From Rachicladosporium sp. CCFEE 5018 (taxonomy: Eukaryota > Ascomycota > Dothideomycetes > Cladosporiales > Cladosporiaceae), in NCBI GenBank assembly GCA_002077045.2, contig KZ111149.1, forward strand, positions 631,624 to 695,623: a stretch of DNA of 64,000 nucleotides, read 5' to 3'. Shown here in pieces: positions 42,039 to 51,571 of the stretch (the stretch's first letter is position 1; each line of letters starts with the position of its first letter). The translations under genes and the position numbers were made by a program. The notes beneath the pieces are model-generated. The model was not told where the DNA came from and did no database searches. It worked only from the letters and a program-made list of their open reading frames with translations.

Positions 42039-43604
42039 CTAGTAAACCGAGCATCCCTCGACTTCAGCTCGTCGGAAAGCTTCGCGGAAGAAGGCTTGCA
42101 TGGCAGAGTAGTGGAATAATATCCCACCCAGCACTGCCAAATGCCAGATATTATGACTTCCACCCGCATAGTCGAACTTTCCAGGTAGCCACCGCTCTGG
42201 TACCTTGGCAGCGTACAATATCGCACCAGAGAGATACACCAGAAGGGACTGCACGATTGGCGAATACGCTCTTGCCATCTCATCATAGCCACGCTCGATC
42301 GTCAGCTGTACAATAGGCAAGAGCCCGGTGGTAGCGAGCGTGACGTAGAAGGCAACGCGCATCCAGGCTAGATCCGCACGGTTGAAGAGGGGATGCCATG
42401 GCAGGACTGAGCCTGTGATGCCTAAGATGCCGGTCATCGTGATCCACGTCCAGCGACTCCAGGGCTCGCAGTAGAAGGCCGTGTACTCCACCGAGACTAT
42501 ACTGGCACCCACGAGTAGTGAGATGCCGGTGTAGTCCACGCACGCGAAGCGCTCCATCAGCGTCTGATCAGAGATAGATGACATGGTATGCCACATACAG
42601 CTGCATACCAGACACTTGCAGGCTGCGAAGAAGAAGCAGCCAGCGATGAAGATATCTAGATTCGTGGCTTCCTTGAATGCAGGCGAGATGGGGTAGAAGT
42701 AGAACGCTATTGATAGCACGATCAGGAGGCCGAGAAAGTGCGACCAGATGTTCACGGTCTCGTTCGAAAATGTCGTGAAGGTGCTGCGTATACATTCGAG
42801 TTTGTTCTCGCTGAAGCGGTAGCCTTTCAGTATGTGCGGGTTTACGCGCCAGGGTTCGGGTAGATGGTGGTAGTGTATCGTGCCATGGCGGCGGGCTAGG
42901 GTGACAGCTTCTTCGATCGCGGTCTGCACTTTTAGCTTCGCTCTTCGCGCGGCCTCGGCGGACTCGAGCATGAGTTCGGAGGCTATGTGGGAGGCGTCGT
43001 CTATGGCTGCTAGACCAAGGGCCTTGCCGGAGTCGAGCATGTCTATTGCTGTAGCTTTCAAGCCTGCTTGATGAACGTCGTAAGCGCGTTTCTCGAAGTC
43101 TGAGAGCAGGTTCTCAGCTAGGCGAATGCCCTCGTGGACTTTCTGCTCAAGTGTCTCCTTCGTCGCAAGCGCGCTCTGGTACTGCTCTTCCATTGTCTCG
43201 ACCAGCACTTTCGCTCTCCGTCGTCCGGTGTCGAGTACCTCATCTCCCACATGCGCGCAGCTCTCGTGAACCGAATGAAGTAAATTTAGAGCACACGTCA
43301 CGCCCTCATCAATCTTCAAATGCCCGTACGTCTCTATCATCTCCAGCCGTCTACCAAGGTCTGCCAGAAATCGGTCGAGAAGTAATGCCATGTTCTCCCG
43401 GTCTGCGCTCCATGATCGCTGCTGATAAGATGAGTGTCTCCGTCGTTGCCGTGCTCGGGGCATGTCGTGGTGCCATTGCATGGGACTTGAGCCGAACGCA
43501 GGCTCCTTGCGTGTCTCCGTGAGTGTAGCTGAAGAGGAGCCTGTACTGTATGCCGTCGTCGTGTAGGAGCGCACGGCGCCCTGCGGCCGAGTAGGCTGTA
43601 CCAT
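42039..43604 (-). CDS. izh3: AdipoR/haemolysin III family membrane protein, Izh3-like (copy B)
   Basis: 521 residues, same start and end as copy A. Substitutions cluster in the first 45 residues (MVQPTRPQGAVRSYTTTAYS...); from residue 50 on the proteins are almost identical, including FSNETVNIWSHF and GGSHNIWHLAVL. No break. Confidence 0.9.
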   Translation of the reverse strand: MVQPTRPQGAVRSYTTTAYSTGSSSATLTETRKEPAFGSSPMQWHHDMPRARQRRRHSSYQQRSWSADRENMALLLDRFLADLGRRLEMIETYGHLKIDEGVTCALNLLHSVHESCAHVGDEVLDTGRRRAKVLVETMEEQYQSALATKETLEQKVHEGIRLAENLLSDFEKRAYDVHQAGLKATAIDMLDSGKALGLAAIDDASHIASELMLESAEAARRAKLKVQTAIEEAVTLARRHGTIHYHHLPEPWRVNPHILKGYRFSENKLECIRSTFTTFSNETVNIWSHFLGLLIVLSIAFYFYPISPAFKEATNLDIFIAGCFFFAACKCLVCSCMWHTMSSISDQTLMERFACVDYTGISLLVGASIVSVEYTAFYCEPWSRWTWITMTGILGITGSVLPWHPLFNRADLAWMRVAFYVTLATTGLLPIVQLTIERGYDEMARAYSPIVQSLLVYLSGAILYAAKVPERWLPGKFDYAGGSHNIWHLAVLGGILFHYSAMQAFFREAFRRAEVEGCSVY

Positions 43605-44115
43605 CTGTAGTACGATTCAAGAGATCGCTCACGCGCGTTGAATTACGTTCAGCTCTATTCTCTGTAGCCGGATCGATACGGGGTGCGGCAACGTAATGAC
43701 AGTGCGTTGAACCGGCAAGAAGTATGAAAAAATGACGTGCTAGAAAGCCAGAAGTATACACATACGAAAGGGTACGCGACACACGTCTTGAAATACTCGA
43801 TGTCGAAGGTTCTTGGGAGGCGGGAGGATCGTCATCGGAAGGAACGATCGTGCCGAGGGGAGGGACATGTGAATGTCCTCTCAAGTGACTACCAATCTCC
43901 AGCCGTTTCCCACGCAAAGAGCAGATTCGCCGCTGGCACTTCACATCACTCCACAAGGCTGACCAAAAGTGCCCTGAAGCCAAGAACAATCGCATCTGGG
44001 TTCACCTCACATCTTGCATATCCACAGCACGTGCGCCAGACTGCGCCGTCAACGCACCTCAACACATCCTCCGCCCATCTCTACACCACGAACCCAACAT
44101 CCCTCAACCCTTACC
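43605..44115. promoter_or_regulatory. Divergent promoter region, IZH3 B / THOC5-like B
   Basis: 511 bp; less conserved than the genes on either side. No named motif. Confidence 0.35.
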
Positions 44116-44760
44116 ATGTCCCCCCCCACACCTCACATGACCGACCCCCTCCTCCTCTCCGTCCTCTCCGCCGCCAGCCTAGCCCGCCAATCCGCCCTCG
44201 AAACCCTGTCCCTCCTCTCCTCTTCGACCCCACCCTCCCCTCTAGCCCTCTCAGCCCAACAAAAGACTCTAAAATCCCACCTCGCAACCCTCCGCGCCCA
44301 GAACCGCAAAGCCCTGCTCTCCACCCGCGCCACAAAAGCCCAAACAACCCTCCTCCGCCAAGAAATCGACGCCCTGCACCTCTCCCTTCAAAATCTATAC
44401 TACGAGCAACGCCACCTGAGAGGCGAGATCGAGGGCTGCGAGACGTACGATCACGCGTTCCTGAAGTTGCCGATGGTGAGCGTGGAGGAGTTTCTGGAGA
44501 ATCATGAAGATTATGTGGGAAAGGGGGAGCATGAGGTGACGGTGGCGCGGATCGAGGATGAGATGAGGGAGAGGCAGAGACTTGAAGGGGTTAGGGTTGA
44601 GCTGGAGAGGAGGAAGGAGGGGTTAGCGAAAGAGGTTGCGGGGAAGAGGGAGGAGTTGGGACGGCTAGATGGCGAGGTTGAGAAGTTGGTTGCTGGGGAG
44701 GGGAATGTGAGGAAGGTGTTTGAGGCGAGGGAGAAGAAGATGGAGGGGGTGGTGGGTTGA
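44116..44760 (+). CDS. thoc5: THOC5 (Fms-interacting protein) family protein (copy B)
   Basis: 214 residues, matching copy A from the same ATG. Keeps LYYEQRHLRGEIEGCETYDH and the VSVEEFLE motif; differences are conservative (ENHEDYVG for ESHADYVG, KLVAGEGN for KWISGEGN). Confidence 0.75.
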   Translation: MSPPTPHMTDPLLLSVLSAASLARQSALETLSLLSSSTPPSPLALSAQQKTLKSHLATLRAQNRKALLSTRATKAQTTLLRQEIDALHLSLQNLYYEQRHLRGEIEGCETYDHAFLKLPMVSVEEFLENHEDYVGKGEHEVTVARIEDEMRERQRLEGVRVELERRKEGLAKEVAGKREELGRLDGEVEKLVAGEGNVRKVFEAREKKMEGVVG

Positions 44761-44821
44761 AGCGGATGAGCGCCTTCGAACAGGTCATGAGAGTAAAAGG
44801 GGTTGCTTGACGCTGCGCGAC

Positions 44822-46105
44822 TCAGTCGTCGTCGATTTTGGCGTGCTGGTCTACCAACGGCACGCTATCTAGTGTGATCGCGCCCTTCTGCCGAAGCCAT
44901 TCGGTCTCCACCCGCAGGAAGACCCACATCCAACGCCGCAGGATCTCGAATAGCTCGATCATGAAGATCCCGCCTTCCAGATCATTCAAATGATACAGAT
45001 GCACGCTGAGCTTCAGACTCCACGTGCATCTCAGTAGCAAGTCCACCGCCATTACCGCGTAGTAAATGCTCTCTGGCTGGAAGATTCTCTGCTTCCGCAA
45101 ACCCCAAGGATGCTCCGGATTGTTACGCTCTTCGGCAGGCGAGAAGAGTGTCAGGTCCCAATCTTTCGCTACGTCCCAGTAGAACGAGTAAAGGGAGTTC
45201 GCGAAGATGGCGAGCAGCCAGAGGCGCGAGAGACCTTTCTCACTGGCCCACATGCGCTCAGGGTTGAGCTCGCGCTTCATAGCTGAGCAGACGAGCACAG
45301 GAAAAGCAGTCGAGTACTTCATCGCATTGGCAAGGTGCTTAAATCCTGTCTTGCCATGCGCTCGAGCTCGCATTGCTTCAATGATGCATTGCCGGAATCG
45401 TATTCTGGCATTAGATAGTCAGCATTCGCCGCTGCCGTGTAGATAGCAGCAATACCCACAGGAACGGTAGCCCGATCAACAACGGTACCATGTAACTTCC
45501 CCCACAGCTCCTATCCGGCCGTCCCTGCACCCCCTTGCCCTGCACCATCAGACAAACAACCACATACAAATCCGCCACCGGCTTCGCATAGCTCGTCAAC
45601 ACATCCGCCAGTAGTATATCCGCGAACCGTCCATCCTGATCCTGCGCCAGACCGCCCACACTCACCCTCCTTAGCGTCGCTAGGAAGCGGCTCCGGCCTC
45701 GACGTGAGAGGTATGCTGTGGGGATAATGAGCGCTACGGCGAGGTAGAGTAGGTACAGAAGCGGGAGGATCTGGTAGGGGAGGACGGCGAAGAGGAGGAG
45801 GGAAGCGAGGAGCGGGACGGTGAGGAAGAGAGCCAGGCGGTAGGTTGATTGGTGCGCGCCGGGGGAGGTCGGGTAGCGGAGGAGGGAGGAGGTGTCTACG
45901 CCTTTGTAGTGGAGGTATTGGAGGTTGATTGCCCACAGCCAGACGCCTGTGGTGGAGCGCATCAGCCTGTAATGTTGAGGAGTGAGATGCAGGAGGCTTG
46001 CTGCTTACCTGCTACCAGTAATGTCGCAACGCGGTAGGGCAATGGCAGAATCTGGTTCAGCCACTGCTCTGGGAAAGGAGAAGTAGTCTCGACGTCCGCC
46101 TCCAT
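44822..46105 (-). CDS. erd1: EXS-domain membrane protein, Erd1-like (copy B)
   Basis: Three exons 46009-46105, 45460-45946 and 44822-45404, each of exactly the same length as in copy A; introns are 62 and 55 nt. The splice joins restore LLVAG-VWLWAINLQYLHYKG and LPFL-IRFRQCIIEAM. The EXS tail is almost identical to copy A (MAVDLLLRCTWSLKLSVH). Confidence 0.88.
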
Positions 46106-46548
46106 CTTTTGTGGTCAAGGTCGAGCATCGCCAATGCAAATCGACTACTCGTCTCGAAAGCGCGAAGCTGGAACACGCGAGCCAGCACCTTGGCTTCATG
46201 CAGGTGATGTAGATCTTGGCTCGCGGGCCGCACCTGCCGTTCCGACGGCTGTGGCACAGCAGGGTAATGCACAATCTATATGACAACACCTCGCGTCTCT
46301 GGCCCCTCACACCTCTCCACCATCTCCATTGTATGAGCTGGCCCAGCGACTCAGCGTCTGTTACACTGACATGTCCGACGAAGCTAACGTGGATATACTT
46401 TGACTCTGCGACGCGGGCTACGTAGTTCTCAGGATCATGGCAGCAGGACCTGCTATAAGTGTTCGAGGCCGACTCTTCAGTCGGCACAAAGTAAGTAATC
46501 CTCTGCGTTTTCCTCAGGTCTCGTAATTATTCTCTTTCCTCTCTCACC
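46106..46548. promoter_or_regulatory. Divergent promoter region, ERD1 B / lectin B
   Basis: 443 bp, poorly alignable to 27489-27913 except in patches next to ERD1. No named motif. Confidence 0.35.
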
Positions 46549-47397
46549 ATGGGTCACCTCTCGGAGCACGGGCCGGACAACGGCACATTTACCATTTCCT
46601 CCATCAAGAGTTCCAGCAAGCCGTCCGACTGGAAGTACTCCCGTGCTATCGCCCTCCCCACAAGCTACTCCAGTCCACCAACCATTGGCCTCGGACTGAA
46701 TAGCATAGACTGTGGCGCTCAAGCCGGTGACAACATCCGTCTCCAAGCCGATGTCTCGAAGATCACCGACAAGACTTTCGAGATCAGCGTCGAGAAATGG
46801 AATAACTCCATCCTGAACGATGCCACGCTGGTCTGGACCGAGTCCGCCAAGGGCGCCAAAGACACAATGATTGGGACCTGGAATAGCAAGACTCGGGATC
46901 AGAATCAGAGCGAGACAATCACGTTCGACACGCCGTTCGAAGAACCTCCGACAATCGTGCTCTGGTTCAGAAAGCTCGACCTCACGGGTGCCAAGAGTCT
47001 GACCAGCTGGCATGTCCACACCTACGCGACAGACGTTACCCCGAAAGGCTTCAAGGTCCATATCGATACATGGGGTTACCATAACAAGGTCTACTCCGTG
47101 GGCGTAACTTGGATCGCGGTCAAGAAGGGCAAGAAGAATATGCATTGCGGGCGGTTCGTGGAGGTCGAGGCGGTGTCGAAACCGCAGAAGGAGAAAGAGA
47201 GAAAGATTGAATTTCCGGGGGGGAAGTTCAAGAGTGAGCCGACGGTGCTGTCGGGGCTGAGTATGATCGATCATCCCGCTACGAATCCCGTAAAGGTCGC
47301 GAGTGTGGTGGAGGACGTGAGCAAGACTGGATTTACGTGGAGGATGGAGACGGGGAGTCAGTATGCTTGCAGTGCGGACTACATCGCGATCGGTTAG
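46549..47397 (+). CDS. H-type lectin repeat protein (copy B)
   Basis: 282 residues, three H-type lectin-like units as in copy A (PPTIGLGLNSIDCG, PPTIVLWFRKLDL, EPTVLSGLSMIDHP). One residue is gained in the second unit (WGYHNKVYS for WNNNKLYS). Changes are spread over the whole length, many on loops, while Trp/Asp core positions are kept. No signal peptide. Confidence 0.85.
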   Translation: MGHLSEHGPDNGTFTISSIKSSSKPSDWKYSRAIALPTSYSSPPTIGLGLNSIDCGAQAGDNIRLQADVSKITDKTFEISVEKWNNSILNDATLVWTESAKGAKDTMIGTWNSKTRDQNQSETITFDTPFEEPPTIVLWFRKLDLTGAKSLTSWHVHTYATDVTPKGFKVHIDTWGYHNKVYSVGVTWIAVKKGKKNMHCGRFVEVEAVSKPQKEKERKIEFPGGKFKSEPTVLSGLSMIDHPATNPVKVASVVEDVSKTGFTWRMETGSQYACSADYIAIG

Positions 47398-47475
47398 GAT
47401 TCCGATGGTGAGAAACGGCACATCGTGTGCATTGGGTGTAACGTAGTCAGGGACTTGAGTAAGTATACGTCTTCG

Positions 47476-48226
47476 TTACTCTACTATCGTGACTTCATAA
47501 GATCTGCCCCCTTCGCAGTCGAATTGCAGATGCGCAATTTCTTCGCCCAGTACCAGCTTCTCTCGCTTAATGCCCCCAACACTGGGCTCTCTTAGCGGAC
47601 AAATCTTAGTATGCCCCCCTTGCTGGAAGACGTTGAGCTTCTTATCCCTCAGATCACCGTCAAGATCGCCCCAGCACCACCACAGCGCCCCGACATAGCC
47701 TTCATGAAGACTGAGGCGATACAGCTCCCCAGCACGAAAGTAGTCAGGACCCTTGCCGTCTGAATGCTCGAAAAGTCGCTCTGTGGTGATTGGGTAATCC
47801 ACGACCGCATCTCGTTGCTCTGACATAGCTGGGACTGTGAGGACCGCTGTGTCTGGCCAGTATCGAAGATCGACTGTGTCGCTCGTCTCGACGTATCGGT
47901 GGCGCACTCTCATTATGCCGAAGGAGAGACCTTTTGGAGGATCGCCTTCTGAGCGATTGCATAAGACGAGTGGTCCGATGCGGCCTTGGGCTAGACTATC
48001 TAGTCCAGTCTCGGTATTGTAGAAGACCGTATCATCCACCTCGATGGCGATAGCAGTATTGGGACGGACACTCTCGATGCAATGGAGTCGAATGTGTTTA
48101 GTAAACACCGGCTGCAACTCTGGGATGCATGGCAGCTATCGAGACATTGCGTGGTTCGATCGTGAGCGACACAGCGATGCGTGTGTCCTCGTCTTCGGGC
48201 GCGAATCGTCGCTTGATTATGACCAT
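47476..48226 (-). pseudogene. WWCWGG-family protein, frameshifted (copy B, first member)
   Basis: Starts MVIIKRRFAPEDEDT at 48226. After codon 33 the frame runs into a stop near 48104, while the family sequence goes on in another frame (LQPVFTKHIRLHCIES...) to the stop at 47476. A net loss of a few bases around 48118-48126 explains the shift. The remainder keeps FLTVPAMS-like VLTVPAMSE, GYVGALWWCWGDLDGDL and VTIVE, so the lesion is probably recent or the sequence has an error. Confidence 0.75.
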
Positions 48227-48449
48227 GGCATGCCTTACTTGACGAAGTGTACAGGGAGGGGAGTGAAACGTAGATAGGCTTTGGTGCAAGTGTGGCAGCA
48301 CAAGGAAAGCATGAGCGTTCGAACACGTGCACGTGGAGATCAGGCAACAGCGCCTCCAAGGCCTGTTGCTGCATTCGTGCGCCGTCATGCACGGAGGGAG
48401 CACGTTCGACGGAGTGGGACCTAGCAAATACTGATTGCGACTCTATAAT

Positions 48450-49214
48450 TCACTCCACTATTGTGATCTCGCAAGTCCGCCCACCGTCCTCACACACGAA
48501 TTGGAGATGCGAGATATCTTCGCCCATAGTCCAGTTCTCCCGGTCGATCTCCTGGTCTGTTGGCTTTCTTTTGGGCACGGCTTTAAACAGCCAGCCTTTC
48601 GAGTATATGTTCAGCTTTCGGTCTTTCAACTCATGCTTAAGACCGCCCCAGGACCACCATGTCGCGCCCATATAGCCCTCCTGAAGGCCAAGATTGTACT
48701 TCTCGCCCGGCTTAAAGTATTCCGGAGTCTTGGTGTCGCCGTGTTCAAAGGGCCGCTTACAAGTAATCGGGAAACTGACAACGACCTCCTCTCCAGAGTC
48801 CAATGACGGTACGGTCAAAAAGCTCGTCAAAGGCCATTTCCGGAGATCCTCGTTGTCGTCCGTCTCAAAGTGGCGATAGTGCAGTCTCAACATGCCAAGG
48901 CTGAGACGCTTTGGCTTGCCATCTGTATCAATGGCGTTCGTGGCGACTAGCCAGCTCAAACGACCCTGTGCCAGTACATCGAGACCGGTGTCCATGTTGT
49001 CGAATATTAGGCCGTGGACCTGGAGAGTGATGGGAAGCTCGGACCGAGTGCTCGCCGTGCATCGCAGGTGGACGTTGATGGTGATGACGGGCTGCGATGT
49101 CTCGGCTTGTTGCTTCATTGTCGCAATTGAGAGGGTGCTGGAGGTTGTTGAGATGGAGGCGGCGAGTTTGGCTTCGATGTCATCTGGCGCACAAGGCCAC
49201 TTGATGAGAACCAT
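48450..49214 (-). CDS. Uncharacterised protein, WWCWGG family (copy B, second member)
   Basis: 254 residues from the ATG at 49214 (MVLIKWPCAPDDIEA), the same start motif as the copy A member. Conserved pattern: FLTVPSLDSGEEVVVSFPI, GYMGATWWSWGGLKHELKDRKLNIY, LQFVCEDGG...CEITIVE. Lies head to tail behind the frameshifted member, 223 bp apart. Of the two copy B members, this one looks closer to copy A at its N-terminus. Function unknown. Confidence 0.8.
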   Translation of the reverse strand: MVLIKWPCAPDDIEAKLAASISTTSSTLSIATMKQQAETSQPVITINVHLRCTASTRSELPITLQVHGLIFDNMDTGLDVLAQGRLSWLVATNAIDTDGKPKRLSLGMLRLHYRHFETDDNEDLRKWPLTSFLTVPSLDSGEEVVVSFPITCKRPFEHGDTKTPEYFKPGEKYNLGLQEGYMGATWWSWGGLKHELKDRKLNIYSKGWLFKAVPKRKPTDQEIDRENWTMGEDISHLQFVCEDGGRTCEITIVE

Positions 49215-50107
49215 GGCGAAGGGAGGTTTATGAGAAGTCCATGATGAGGACTGTTTGTTCTTCGGGAACGGAATGTGCATAGGCGAGAGGAAGTTTCAAG
49301 GTACTGAAAAGTGCGAGGGATCACATGATCTGAAGCTCACCTCTAGGCAGCAGTCTGCAGATGCGAGCTGGGTTGAGGAACATGCTGTGCCGCACATGAG
49401 CACCATTGATAAGTACTGCTCGGACTGCGGTTGTCTACGAGCTGCAGACCACACGTCTTGCTGCCGTAGCCCCATGCGCTGGTGTTCCATTGATAGCTGC
49501 ACTCCCAGTCTCTGCACATCCATATATATGACGTGCCGTGCTTTTACTCACGATCTTGCTGAACATACAACAGATACCGTCGCAGGTGTGCCGTGCGGGT
49601 ACAACGAGCCTCATGGGAGAGTAAGGAAGGAGGCATGCCGCCGCGCAAGACTGAGCTCCATGTTTGGTAGCTATCCAACAACAAGCATGTGCTCGTATTT
49701 GCTCATTGCATATAAGCGACTTGATCAGCGCAACCACCGCGGGCGCAAAGCTCCCATAACGGCTCCGGTTCATATGTGCGTCCAATGTAGAGTGGCTGGG
49801 CGTGATGCCGCGGTCCGCTTATTCCTAGGAGGATGCCCTCCCAAGACGACCGTTTCTTAGCGTAGGACATAGCGCCACCAGTCAAAAGGGACCCACAGTC
49901 TCTACTGCTAGGTATAGGTCCACTTAAAGGGCATCCGTGGTATCATAGGTGTCTTCCGCACGTGGTCCCGGCGACTGTGGTCGATCTGCTGTACGGCGTG
50001 TGTCGCACTTGCCTCCGTGTCCTTCGGGAAATGCTCATTGCACACTGCAGACCCTGGCCAGAGAAACCTCTGGCCATGCATGATTACAAGACGGAGCTGG
50101 ACACACT
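49215..50107. other. Intergenic region without a recognised gene (copy B)
   Basis: About 0.9 kb; counterpart of 29623-30541. No conserved frame. Confidence 0.4.
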
Positions 50108-51136
50108 TCATCGGACAGCGTTGTCCGAGTCGCGGTCAAGAAGCTCCTTGGCAGCGATTAGCTCTGCTTCGCTGTAGCCGTCCCAGGATTTCTGGTTGCC
50201 TTTGCTGCGTCGCAGAATGTCGCCCAGCTTCAGAGTCGCGAGTTGATTGAGCTTCTGTACTGTTACCTGCGATGAAAGGGCCGCAGCGGTATCGGCCGAC
50301 TTGCCAGATTTCGAATTTGAACTTGTCAGCAAGGGAATGAGTCGGTTCGTGGACTGGAGACCTGTCAGCAATGGGCACCACGACTCGGTACATGTCAGAC
50401 GTACCAGCTTCAGACCGTAGTAGCCTCTCAAATAGTCATCGCATAGCTCCACGCTCCGGCAGAACCTCCGCATTGCCTCAGCAAGACCCTGTGCCTTCTC
50501 CGCCCCTTCCGCATCGTTCGCGCGCAGGAACAGTACCTCGCCCAGTCTTGCATGCATGTTCCACGCATTAGGCGTGACCAGAAGTACCTCCTCCAGACAG
50601 AACACCGCCTGCTCAAATGAGCCCTTCGTGAGATAGCAATCCGCCAGCTCCGCCCAAGACTCAGCATCCGTAGGCGAGACATCCACAAGCTCCGTCAAAG
50701 CAATGACAGCCTCGTTCAGCTTCCCCATGCTCCTCAGCAACGCTGCTCTCCGCTTCCTGATGGGAAATACCGTCGGATCATCCACTATGAATTGATCATA
50801 CTGCTTCAGCACCTCTCCTAGCGCCGCAGCATCGGCCGCAGTAGCTTCCTGGAAGAGTCCACGTAGTGCAATGACCCGTTCATTCGACTTGCCAAAGCGG
50901 TCTACCAACTTTTCGAGGCACTGGGAAGCGCTTTGATTGTCTCCTGTGCGGAGACAGGCGAGGAAGACGTTCTCGTAGATTTGCCATTTCTCTTGAGATT
51001 CATTCGCGAGGAGGCTGAGGGGCCAGGGGAGGGTGTAGGTGGACTGAGATTTGATGAAGGTGGTGCCAGCGCGGGAGAGGGAGATGGCGGAGTGCGGGGA
51101 GGTATTGGTCGCGGGTTGGAGAAGGGTGAGAGACAT
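50108..51136 (-). CDS. emc2: ER membrane protein complex subunit 2 (EMC2, copy B)
   Basis: Nearly identical to copy A. The same 51-nt putative intron is at 50354-50404 (GTACGT...CTCCAG), so the likely CDS is 50405-51136 plus 50108-50353. TPR core and RGYYGLKL are unchanged; differences are few (AMRRFCRS for AMWRFCRS, ESWCPLL inside the putative intron). Confidence 0.9.
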   Translation of the reverse strand: MSLTLLQPATNTSPHSAISLSRAGTTFIKSQSTYTLPWPLSLLANESQEKWQIYENVFLACLRTGDNQSASQCLEKLVDRFGKSNERVIALRGLFQEATAADAAALGEVLKQYDQFIVDDPTVFPIRKRRAALLRSMGKLNEAVIALTELVDVSPTDAESWAELADCYLTKGSFEQAVFCLEEVLLVTPNAWNMHARLGEVLFLRANDAEGAEKAQGLAEAMRRFCRSVELCDDYLRGYYGLKLVRLTCTESWCPLLTGLQSTNRLIPLLTSSNSKSGKSADTAAALSSQVTVQKLNQLATLKLGDILRRSKGNQKSWDGYSEAELIAAKELLDRDSDNAVR

Positions 51137-51571
51137 ATTGGCGAGTTTTATAGTCAGTGTAGAGATGGACAAGGTGTAGATCAGGGTTGGAAGTGCACGA
51201 GAGATGTGTTTGATTAGGGCTAGTGTCGATGTCAGTGTTGATTGATGTGGCGTTCAATCTTAATCAATTCTACTCCAACGTAGTGGGGCTTCCACCAATA
51301 TCGACTTCACTCTACAGTACATCATACTCCAGGCAATGTCTTTGTGTCCACAACCACGAAACTCCACCTTGCTCCTTCTCGGATCTCAGCGATTCAGGTA
51401 TGCTGTACTGAGTCGGATGCGCATCCAATGACATGATGCGATCACTGCTGGACCCCAGTGAAGATCCGAAGAGAGTGGACTGGCCGTATCCTCTGCATTT
51501 GACTGCAGTGAAGCAGCCTTTGATCTTGATTATTGCAGCACGATCAACAGGACTGGACGAGGGACGGCACG
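51137..51571. promoter_or_regulatory. Divergent promoter region, EMC2 B / AP-3 delta B
   Basis: 435 bp between divergent starts. No motif named. Confidence 0.35.
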
